Assembly (NCBI GenBank): GCA_004794785.1
Contig: SJOL01005566.1
Location: forward strand, 252,388-316,387
Direction: 5' to 3'
Source of the DNA: Opisthorchis felineus
Lineage: Eukaryota; Platyhelminthes; Trematoda; Opisthorchiida; Opisthorchiidae
DNA: 64,000 nt
In this document: positions 45,615 to 57,600 of the stretch, in pieces
How positions within the stretch are numbered: the first letter of the stretch is position 1
Layout: the number at the start of each line of letters is the position of its first letter
The notes under the pieces: generated by a model
The model's input: the letters and a program-made list of their open reading frames with translations, nothing else
The model's database searches: none
What the model was told of the DNA's origin: nothing
Position numbers and translations under genes: made by a program

Positions 45615-48600
45615 CTGTTGGAAAAGACGAGAATCAGGAAACAAATAGCCGATGAAACTCAACGTTGAGGAACTGATAAGCATATAACCAGGATAACGCT
45701 CATGTGATAGAACATCAACCTACAGGCTAGAATCCTCCATTGCAAAAAAGGACTGGGCAATGTGTGGTGACTCCGCGGAATAACTTGAGCTAGTGGTTTA
45801 CAAACGGTACTGTTGTGCTGTTTGGAATGTGTTCACGACCGTAGCAAAGAAATCACTGTTTGGTCATCAGGCACATCCGAGAGTAACTAGGTAAGTCAGT
45901 CTTCCGATCGGTACATGGCCTGCAGTCAGAGTGAAGACTGAGTTGCAAAAGCGGAGCATGGCGGATATGGTTTACCTACACATCAAGTATTACCGGGTTA
46001 TTGTGCAGTAATATCGCAGGTAACACACACGAACTTCCGTGGCAAGATATTAGTGTGGATACTACTCATCACTTGTAAGTAGCGTCGTGTCAATGGAAAT
46101 AATTCGACACTGTTTGAACTTCAACATGATGCGTCCTTTATGCAGCGGATCCAATTTTCTGTTAACACCATCTTAAGCTGCAGACGAGAGTTTTGCCTTA
46201 AAGACACCAAAGTGTTTTTCATGAATGCCGCAAAAGCGAGCAAGTGTCACAAGTTGAATTCACATCAGATACGGACAAACAGAGGTGACATCATCAGTGC
46301 GTTATTGGGGAGCGTAGTGGTGCGTAGCGCCACTACGCTAAGCACCACTACGCTCCCCAATAACGCACTGATGATGTCACCTCGATTGGTGACTAAACGT
46401 TTGCAATCAAATTGCCCAGCTCAGCGAACAAGCCAACGACCATCTACGCTACCTGAGCTACCAACATTTTCCTCTATAGAAAAGCGACTATTATAAACAG
46501 CCAGCCCGAGTATGGTTACTTGACACTAGAACGATCAGGAGGTTTTGTAGCCCCAAAAGAAAACAAACGGATTCTTTCGTGGTTGCGATAACCTCTTGAA
46601 ATTTCGTGACTTTTTCTGGTTATTTATCCTCTGCATCTGATCCAAGGTTCACTTCAATTCATTAGTTTGTTTACAGTGGACGAGGAAGGTGATGATGACG
46701 ACTAGAAATCTGCTGATACATCGATGATTATAAGGTGTCTGTGAAGGCATTGTACGAAGTAGGGTGTGTTGTGTGTGAATATCAACTTCAGGCGATTGCA
46801 TGCTGGGGCCACGTATGCTTTTGGCGAACGCTGCTATGGTGGAATTCCGCACTAACAAATCAGCCTGCTCAAAGGGACCTCAGGACTACCGGGGTATATG
46901 AAAACGCCATAATCATCATCACCTTGAACAAAGATTTGTTAACTGGAAAACTAAGGGATCGAGCAGCTTATCCTTATTGCGGAAGACGAAGGTAGGCCCA
47001 GCCAAGTGAATCCAATGAGGACGGCACTGTAGCTTCGGATGAATGTCAAAATGATGACTGTCCAATTCCTGCAGCATGTGATGTCAAAAGCAAGGAGGTC
47101 AACACAAATGGTGATATTGGATAGTCATACCTACGGACAAAGGTAGTGTGCGAAGTCGTCTTTGGAAAATCTGTCGTAGGGTTGGCTAACAGGAGAGGAC
47201 AAAGGTTAGTCCTCCTCGAATAAAACACATGGAGTGATTAGCAGCCGCTGAAACATGGCTGACATAATCCTCATTTAAAGGCCGAGTCACAAAGATCCAG
47301 TTTTAGTCTGACGTGAGCGAAACATGCTTTAGCCATTTGCCGATTTGCGTGATAATTCAGAATATCCTCAACAGTCAGCAGAGCACACATAAAGCGAAAA
47401 TCGATCAACCTGAACGATCCTAGGAGCCTGTACAGAACATGGAATCTTTCCTAACATTCCGGAATAAGTTGGTTCGAGATGGGAAAATTCACTCTCATCC
47501 ATCTCATTTTCTGTTTAAATCTTACATACTAGCGCTTTCCCAGTACGGAATTTTGTATTCTACTGAACGGTGCTTGAGTCCACACTCCAATCCTGAGTAC
47601 TATTGGGTCCAATTGGTCCCATCTTACGCCACCCCCGAACAAGCACACAGTGAAACGGGAAACAGATTCTGAGATATCAAATTTTGAACTCGCATTAGCT
47701 CACTGCTTATCGAAAACAATATGTTCACTAATAGGGAGGTAAACGGGAAGTAACCAAGGTAGTGTTAACACAGTGGTTCTCAGAGGTGACTACATATCCG
47801 ATTGTGATGCAAATAGTTGACTCGTTTGAAACGATTCGCAATTCTACCGGACCCGACCGTGGAATAGCTACTTCACTAGCGTGCACTTAGGTAAAACCGA
47901 CCGCTCATGTAGCAGAGGTGCGTTGACACCAGAACCTCAAGGTGAAGTTCCTTTGGATTTTGAATCTAAAATAACTGTATTGTCAAACTCGATTGTGAGC
48001 CCTCCCAAACCCATTATCTTATCCTGTGAACGGAACTTCCGCAGGATATCCGAATCGCACTAGAGACCGTCGATTAATTGACATGCAACACCCCTGACAC
48101 CGTAAAGTTGTGCGCAACAGCCGGATAGTAGAAGTGAATTGGATCTAGCTGTGAACATGCATATTTCACATTCATGTTTTGATTGGGTGGTCTATGGACT
48201 TAAAAGCAATTATAAAAGTGGATGCTGAAGGAACCGATCGCAATACGATTATGAGCAAGTTTAAACAAAGCGACCAACACTCACCGGTACATTTTCATTA
48301 AATCATAGCGATCTACCAAAGTCAATTTGTCGTTCACTTGAGCCAGTTGTTTAGGTGTCAGATAGTCCAGTGCACTCGGGTCAATCCCACGGTAACCGTG
48401 TAAAAACCATTGAAATTTCCACGGTGGTGGGAGTAGCTTGACCTGAAAGCGGTGAAAAAAGTTCTGCAGAAAATACTTCACCATAAACAAAGCAGCTACG
48501 AGCAAGATGATGCCAACTGTCCAATTACCGATGTGAACATCGTCTACAGACGGAAGCGACAGTCACTCATGGGACATGTAAAGTGTCTCTGTAGCCCGTC

Positions 48601-51600
48601 CTTGATGAATAATGAAATTGCCCGAAGATTTGGAGAAATACACTAGCACTAAAGGGCCATTAGTGGTGTGGGATTTGGAAATTTCAATGGAGATTTCGTC
48701 CTGTAAGTGAGGCAAATCTATGCTGAAAAGCGGAGAGGCACTGTACAGCTGTTTCATCCTTATTGGAAATCATCAACAGTGCGCTACCCACCTCAAAAAA
48801 CTCCAACTAGTAGTTCGGCCGCTCGTGAGATGCGCCGCGCCCTTCTGATGATTTCCAGTAAGGATGAAACAGCTGTACAGTGCTTCTCCGCGTTTCAGCA
48901 TAGATTGGTTTCACTTGCAGAACGAACTATTCACTAGTAGGTCAGCAATTTTTGCCGTGATAGCGGAAGCGCTGGGGAATAGCTGATTCTACAACAGGAG
49001 GCGAATTATGTTTAGACGTGGATGTTTTGCTCGGAAATAGTCGCTTTATAACTCAGAGGTCACTCTGAAATAAAACGTGCCAGGTGAAGAAAGCAGAAGT
49101 CTTTGCCAGCCTAAATGACATCAGCTATCGAAAGCGAAATTCATCGCAACAGCCCGAGTAAGGAATGCCTAGTGCCATCTGTTAAAAGGATTTTAGCCAA
49201 AGAAATATGGCTTAGAAGTTCATTATACATGCCGGCAAGCAGGAGAGATGGCAATGACTTGATTGGGAGACAAGTTTGATAGTAAAAGATAGTCACATGA
49301 TGCCAACAGAAGCAAACCTGTGAGTACCACAAAAAGTGAAAATGGAGAAACCTACTTTCTTCGGATTGACCGGGACCGGGGTGTTGGATGAATGTGGAAC
49401 TGGTGCCATGTCAAACGGAACCCGACTTTCTTGTAAGGGAGCATCCCGAAGGTAAAGTAGGTTCTGATCTAACCGCTTCTCTAGTAGGAGCACTTCCAAT
49501 GACTGCAACGTGGGGTTATAGAGTTCATACTTGATTTCAACGGCTAGGAAATAAAGATAGAGGGGTAAGTTAACAAAACCTAGTCTCATTGTAGTTTGTG
49601 CGGTTCCAACCAAAGATAGAGGATCACAAAGAGAGCCTCTCTTGGTACACTTGAGCGAAACTATCCCGAACTAATTTCTATGTAAGTACTCTCAGCTAGT
49701 GATGAATGACAAGTCCTGTGAGTGAAGAGAAATACATTAAAATGTTCAGGAGTTATAACAATCAGTACATGAATCTTATCCTTAATAGACTTCTCCATTG
49801 TTTTCAAGTGTCCTCCAGCTTCATCACTGAACCAACCTGCAGCTCCATGTATGTTATGCTGTCGACAGTCCAATAATAGAATCAGGACAAGATTTAGAAC
49901 AACCTTTCGACTGCCACTGTCGTTGTGGATTCATGCTATACTAGATGTGAACGGACTCATCGACCCAATGGGTAACTTTTATTCATCGTAGTTGTTATGC
50001 ACGCGTTTTCACACCATATTAGGAATAGTTTTGGAGGAAATAACTCGCCCATGATGGATGAACTGACCACACCTTATAGGTTGCGCTGGCTTGGTTACAT
50101 GCTCCGTATCCAAGTTGACCGACTTTCCCCGAGAGCTTTTTTCACACAACCATGCGAAAGGTGGAAACGAGCCAGGGGGAGTCAAGCAACGATTTGGCAG
50201 CAAAGTACGAAATCCATTAACAGCAAAAGCAGTAGCGCTGGTCATTGCTATCTCTCTGAATGGGTACCCAGAGACGGGCTACATCAATAATTAAAGACAT
50301 TAACAAATATGGTCCAGTGGCGCATACATTGGCGCGCATGTATCCAGGCTCTTGTCTGCAGTGAAAGGTTCACGGTCACTCCTGGATTCATGCGTCAATT
50401 ATATCTGTTACTGTCTCCAACGCGTAGCTATCCACTCCTGTCTCCAAGATCATCGGTGAACGAAACCCTAACAGCCATGACCACTGTACAACGTGTACGC
50501 GTTTTTTACGGCTGTTGCTGATGACGATGAGGCGGAGGAGGACAGTCCAATTGGTATTTCCCATTTGAATGTAATTTAGAACTCATTAAATTCATCGGTG
50601 AGTGAGATCACTTGCACAGAGACTGTTCAGGGAGACTTTATTCAGCTTGACTATTCTGCAATAAATTAGTCGCTTCATGTGGCTCGCGCATCCCCAAAAT
50701 CGCTGGCAGGCGCGCGTTTCGAACCTGTAAAGCAGACTAGACGCACTGTTCTCGTTTGAAGCAGCTAGGCCGTGCAACATCTATAAGAGATAAAACAGAT
50801 AAAAAACAAAGCCCTCTCGAAAAACAAATCAAGGAAACCTCACCGGTCTTTTCTATCACATTTCGCACGGTGAATGTGGTCCACAGTCCTTCATTTAGCC
50901 GTTCAATGCATATACCGACAAATCGGTGAATGCCGTCTGGAGCAAACTTGTCCGCGATCGATACAGCTAAAATGGAGCCTGAAACGAGGTGCAGAAAACA
51001 AACCATTACTTACTGTTACCGAGCGGGACCACGTATGACGTAATCATTTCGGTGGAATGATCCTATAAAGCTTGTCTGCTTGTACGATATGCCAATCTTA
51101 CGTTAACTACAAAAATTAAACAGGATATATTTCACGAGCACACTCGGTGAGTACAAGCACGGAAGTGGCTACAGACTGGGCACAAAACCTCGCCTAAACG
51201 ATCTGCCACACACAGGTGCTCGTTCTGGTCTGCAAATCACTTTTAGTGTTTACTTAATTCCGGACAATTCGGCTTATTCTGGCTTCACGAAACTGATGTT
51301 GTACTTGGGAGTAAGACAGATGCAACCCATATCGGCTGGGCCAAAATAGGCTGCACCATGTCCTCTTGAACCGAGGATTTTTGTGCCTTTGGTAGATCGA
51401 AGTATAACTCCATCGACGGGGCCTCAGAGGTCGTGTGGTGAAGTTCGATGGCCACACGTGCAAGGTCTTGGAGTTCCTAATGATGGCATATCTTATGTAT
51501 GCTGCAATGTTGTTCCTGGCTTTCACTTGTGAACCATTTTCAGCAGACATTATACAGACGAATAATTGTTGTGCATACTTTAATTCGTCACCTTTTCTAG

Positions 51601-54600
51601 GGAACAGTGGAATTTGCCGAAGAGAACGGTTTCAGTAGCAAATGGGCTCTCTCAATTCCTGATAATAAAGACGAAACGCCGAAACCGGAGTACAAACGTG
51701 ATCCTGTTTTATAGGACCATCAAAGCGCCGCGACCCACTATAAAGATCACCTCTGTGATTTGTGCCACACTGAAACATTGGACGACAGCATAGGAAGCAC
51801 CGTAGCTCCACAGATCACCTCAAAAGGAAAAGCAAATAAGCGTCTGACTAAGAGCTGGTGATTCAGCTCAACTTTCAATTTTCACAAACGGTCACGGAGG
51901 CTACACACTTCTATCACAGCCCGCCCACGCCTGTATAGTTACTTCTCAGCAAAAGGTGCACATATCGATATCATCGTAAGTAAAAATGATTTAGGACTGC
52001 TTACAGAATGTGCAAGTGAGGGAACAGGTTTGATGGGTTCATCGGCAATGTTAGCGGTGAATGGTACCTCAATGGTGCCTCCCAACACTATGAACACAAG
52101 TCACAAAACAAGCATTTGTGTTCTATATTTACTTGGTGTTAATGAGCTATTCATCTAAATATAAGCTGCATGTCCTGTTTATAATAAGGTTCAAATGTGC
52201 GTGTTGCATAAAGGTCACCTTACGTTTCAGTTGGAACGTTATCACCATAAACTAGATATTCGACCGATATTCAGTTTAGTCCCCCATTAACACCAAGTGA
52301 ATTTGCAAACGGGTGTATAATTCCACTTACGTCAAATTTGGTGTTCAAGCAGAAAATAAAATTGATGGAAACTAGAGGAACATGTGTGTCTGTGCTTCAC
52401 AAAAGGCGAAACCGGTAGTGAGCTGTAGAATAGTTTTCAGCGAGCCTGTATGTTTACTAACTGATTTTTTGCCGACATTCCACCCAGTTTACGCTGTTGC
52501 CTCATCGGAAAATATCAGGTGAATGAGCCGAACATAGCTGGTAACTCCTGGTAACGCTTCAAAGAAGCCTTGAGAGTGCAGCCGAAGCCAAAAACTTCTG
52601 AGAGCTGGTCTCTTCCCAGAGTCTCAGCCACACAAACCGTGGATGGTGGTGAGCACTGTTGTGGGATTTTCAAGAAAGTGGCCTAGCTTAAACATTTCCG
52701 GGGACGATTGTTCAATTTCCTGCATTATGGTACGGTCTGATAAATCAACAGAATAGACCACCTGAAGAACAAAACAAAATCCAACGGATTTTTTGAGTGA
52801 GAACAAAACCCTGTTAACGTCTAAGGTACGATGTGTTGGTATGTACTGTCCGGGATGACGCAATGATCAGCGGTTTGTTCACTTATTCCAAATATAGTTA
52901 TGCTATTCTAGAGGGATTACGACACTCATCCTTGGCGCTCATAGGTGGGAAAATCCTCTCTGACACCACAAAACGCACACCTTCAAACGCACTGCTCTCT
53001 ATGAGGGGAATTCAGCCACTGGGAGTTTCAACAACCAGCTGTATGTGCCATTAATACAGGAGGAAAACTGCAAACACTAAGTGCTCTAAAGCAATACTGC
53101 TTTGCAGTCCATAACTACTTCAGGGACAACCTTGTAATAAGACGGATAATCAGGTTTCTGGTTGGTGCCAAAATATAAGGAGAAGCGGTACATGAATTTT
53201 GCATTCTTGTCTTTGTTGTCCATTTCATAAAACACATCTAGTGTCCTTTCTGGGAGTTGATTGTTCAGAGGGCACTAAGTTCAAGATAAAGCTAAGTGAG
53301 GTGGCCTCCAGTGAAGGATGATCCGTTTTGAAAAGCTTATGGGGAGAGGGGCTATTGTATTTGTTCACCACGGGTCATCATTCTGTGTGACCTTCAATCA
53401 TGAATCTGGTTGGTTGTTCAGCCGCCAAACTTTGAATACGGCTTAGGCGTCAGGTGGACCACTGGATTGCATATCACGAGTTGATCAATAAGGAACGGTT
53501 CAAATCCGGTGTATACCAATTTGTGCACGTGAGACTTCCCGTCCTCCGACTGATGAGCAGTATACCAAAAAAGAAATCTGATCTATCGGAAGCAAGTCAG
53601 GAAAGTAGGAGGGCGAGTGAGTTCACCCTGGATCAAGTGGAGATTCATTTGAAAACCCCGCACTATCCAGAACTGGATCATATTCAGCCCTATACCGCGT
53701 TTCCGGGTACCGTAAGGTACAAGGTTATGCTAACGGATAGATTACCCAATGTGCCCAACCTGCTCATCCAACTCATCAACCGGATAGATTCCGAGGTACC
53801 GCCCTTGGTCAAGCTGTGTTATGGACAGAACAAAGATAGTTTCACCGAATGTGACCGCATTTTAACAACGCTGATAGCCACAAGGAAAGACACGGAATTA
53901 TGTGACACGATAATCAATAGCTGCAGGCTTTTTGAGGTCGTACACTTAATTCAGCTGTTTTTCCTGCGCCTAGAAAACCCCCCGTTTGTAGCTCCTCCGT
54001 TATTTTGTGAAACCGTTTGTGGAAGCGGATTTTTCATACATCCCCGAAAAATCGCTCGCAGAGAATCAATGTGCTCCAAAGTTGCCAAAGTAACCCAAGA
54101 GTGCCTGGCTGGATTGAATATTTATCAACAAGCAACGGTTTCTTACTTTATACAACGATGTCAACGATGGTGCCAGGCCGAAGTAGCCTACCAACTCAAA
54201 CAAGACTACACAATCAGTGCGAACAACACATACACAGAAGCGATACGGTTTTTGAGTAGGATGTTTGCTGATTGTTTTGTGGGATTGCCACAAGCATACG
54301 TGGCAGCAAGAACAATGTCTGGCCACTGCCAAACAACGTTGGAAATGAAGCGGGAGGTTTTTATGACGTTAGTTGGAGCCGTCGGTTACCATATTTGGCA
54401 TGGAAACTCGATAGACACTTTGTACATACCAGGTATACAGCAACCGGGGATGCTGTCGAAAATTTACTCACGTCCATCTTCGACTGAAGTATCTTTGGCT
54501 AAACATAGCATGCAAAAAGTCCGCTCATTCAACTGGATCTAATGATGTGATGGCGATGTTTTCACTGAGTTGGATTAGTTCTTTTTTTGAAGAAAAAATC

Positions 54601-57600
54601 TGCTTCATTTTCCATCTCAAGATGACTTACCCACATAGAACTCGGGAATAGCGAAGGTCCGACGGCGTAGCATCATTTCTCGGCGTTCTAAACGCTCGCG
54701 TAAACGATCACGATAGCGTGGGTCCAAATTGTGTGGCACGAGCTCGGAGTACAGCCGGCTTGGTTAAACAGGGAAGCACAGGTTAACAATGAAGAAAACT
54801 GTCAGGATGATAAAGCTAATCTAATACTTTTGGAATAGCAAATCAGTCTGATAATAGTTAGGGAAAGGAGTAGAAAAATGAAAAGTACATTCAGGGTCTA
54901 CTCACACGTGGTAACGTGCAAACGAGATGTGTGAGACGGAGGGAAACTTATTAACTGCATACACCACAAAGCTCCCGTTGTAGAGGTCAATGAAGGGAAC
55001 AGCCATTTGGTGATTAGTTTTCTTCAGGAGTGAACCCGAAAAAGGATATATTTAATTCAAACACGTGAGCAATTTCTAGGAGGAAATAATGGTTTGACTA
55101 TAGTCCTTTTTATCCATAAATATCAAAGTTCACAATGCAATTGATATCGGTTATCCACTTCATCAAAGCGGGAGTTGTCCTCCCAGAGGATTCATATCAC
55201 AACAACTGGTGGTCGAGACACAAGGAAATCGCCAGGCATACCAAAGTGAACACAACAGAGGGCGTAGAACTTGCAAGCGTGTGGAGAGCGGTTTTAAAGC
55301 AGCCGAGCTGACACGTGGCGGTGTGGTTACAAGTGAAGAAGTTTCCCATACAAGTAATTTGAATCTGCACCACATGGCCCGAGTCCTAATCCGACTGCCC
55401 TAGCTCACACAAACCAATGAAAATTTGTGGACAACACCAAACTGGTGCCTTAAACCGGAAGAACAAGACCCCAAACAACATTTAAATGGGTGTTGATCCC
55501 CTAACCCATTCGCTAGCCATCCACAAAAAGTAACAAGAATCTCTGACCATCATTCAGCAATACTTAGGTTTGCTAATTAAGAGACCCAACTGATTGTTCG
55601 GCAGGTTGCCTCAAAACTCAGTCAATTTGGTACATTATCCGCTAGATCTGACGGAACTTGTGTTAAAAGCGAAATGCTGTGACAGAAGGTTTCAACCTGC
55701 CGATTGTTCGCCAAGTCCTTCTTAAACGAAGCGACTTCCTTACCTCTCAACTTGCATCAGTCCAATGCAGTTTCCAGACACTTCTGGTCTAAGTCACTGT
55801 GGGGGATATTCTTAACCTGGAGAAGTTTCCAGAGCCCAGGGAAAGCCTTTTAGGTCAGTTGGTCCTCTGGACATTCTTGATATTACAAAATAAACGGTTT
55901 GCACATGGATAGTGAGAGATATGAGACCCCCCATAAATAAAAAATACCACTCGAGATGGATTTCAAACGAGGGTATCAACTCAAGTATTCGAATTATAGA
56001 AGCCGGGAAATGGCTGATGATAGGGAATACCATAGTGCAGTCGTTCGGGAGAATGAAGGGCTGAGAAGGTTGGCCGAAAGCGGAGCATAATAAAAGGGTA
56101 TGGAGGATTGAAAAAGCACAGACGAGTGGAACGATTGAAACTTTGTGGAGGTAAACGCGGCTGATACAAGTCCGGGGGAACATGTGAAACCAGGTGACGA
56201 AAACAGAAGAAATATCGCATCGCTCGCAAGAACCCGACAGCAAACTTTGGCGGGATAAGCATTCAAAGTACTGAGAGTTTGTATATGGTGGCCTAAAACC
56301 CAATGGATTAACGAAGTGCTGAAATGGAAAAGCCATGGAGTGGTTAACAGTAATCAGCATCATCATCCTGGAGGGCGCATCGCACCGACAGCACCCAGAC
56401 TCTATGCAATATCTTTCATACCCCTCTGCCAGGTCAAAGGTTGGCCACCTTTCCGTTTCCACCACTCTGAACTGGGCACTCTCTTCGGCAAACGATGGTT
56501 CGGCATACGCAACACATGTCTCAACCAACGCAGCTTCTGGTGCTCGACATATTCTTCAATGAAGTACCCGTTGCCTGGTTACGGATTCGCCAACACCAAC
56601 CCACACGAGCTACGGTTAACAGCGGGTGTGCGGATTCTGGAGGAAACTAGAAAAATTCCTTGATATGTAACAAAAAAGAGCATAAGGAGGAAGAGCCCTG
56701 AGGAGCCCCTGCGTCGATGCTACAGGCAGTGGAAACATCCTCACTGAGGAGCGAACACATTTGTCAGTTGTTCACATTTGCCATACCACTTATCTGTTTC
56801 GGATGTAGCCCACACAACGAGAGTTTACAGAGATAAGCGCACCGCACCCGATAAAAAGACCTCCAAAGTATCTGTTTATCAGTTTCACTTCGTAAAATTT
56901 GTCCGACGCGGTGTGAATGCTAGAATGCACATCAAAAGATCTCGTGTAAAGCGGTTAAACTTGTAACTGTATACGTAATCACTCAGTGGAGTATCCCTCG
57001 GCAGATCATACATAAAAACTCTAGAGCTTTGGTAAAAAGTGGACCGACGGAAACGGGATGACAGATGTCAGAGTTTGGGGTTTGCTCACGCTTAGAAGCT
57101 GAGGGAAAATGGGTCAGTTTACAGCATGCCGGAAAAACACCGGTAGCCGGGGACGAATTGAAAAGTCAAGCTATGGGAGGGGCCACTTCGCATTTAATCT
57201 TCTGGAGCAGAATGAGTGATAGTAATATCAGTACCATAAATATCGAATGACAACAGAAACTAACTGAGATAACATATGGGAATGACGAATAGTTCAAACG
57301 GTGTTAATGAATAAACAGGTATGACGGAGGGAGGATGAAACGTAGTCCCGGGCAAAGCGATTCATGAAAAAATCGGTTTTCCCTGGGGTAAAGAATTTAA
57401 AAACACACCACCCCCAGAAATGGAAGAGAAAGAAGAAGTGAAAAAAATTAAACTTGGCGTATGTATTTTACGGAACCGTCGTGCATCATTTAACAAGTGT
57501 ATAGGTTAACCGAAGGACAACCTTCTCAGTTGATAGAACAGTAGCTCGGAAAAGCGGACACGATTGACTTGGCAAAACGAGATAGAATGTGATGCGGCTG

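Noticed and set aside
50700..50735. B-box-like GGTTCGAAACG on the minus strand.
   Set aside because: No A box at the right distance and no similarity to the SINE body.
55812..56528. A 238-codon minus-strand frame.
   Set aside because: Its first part lies over an RTE 3' end in another frame, and the rest has no motif. Treated as a shadow.
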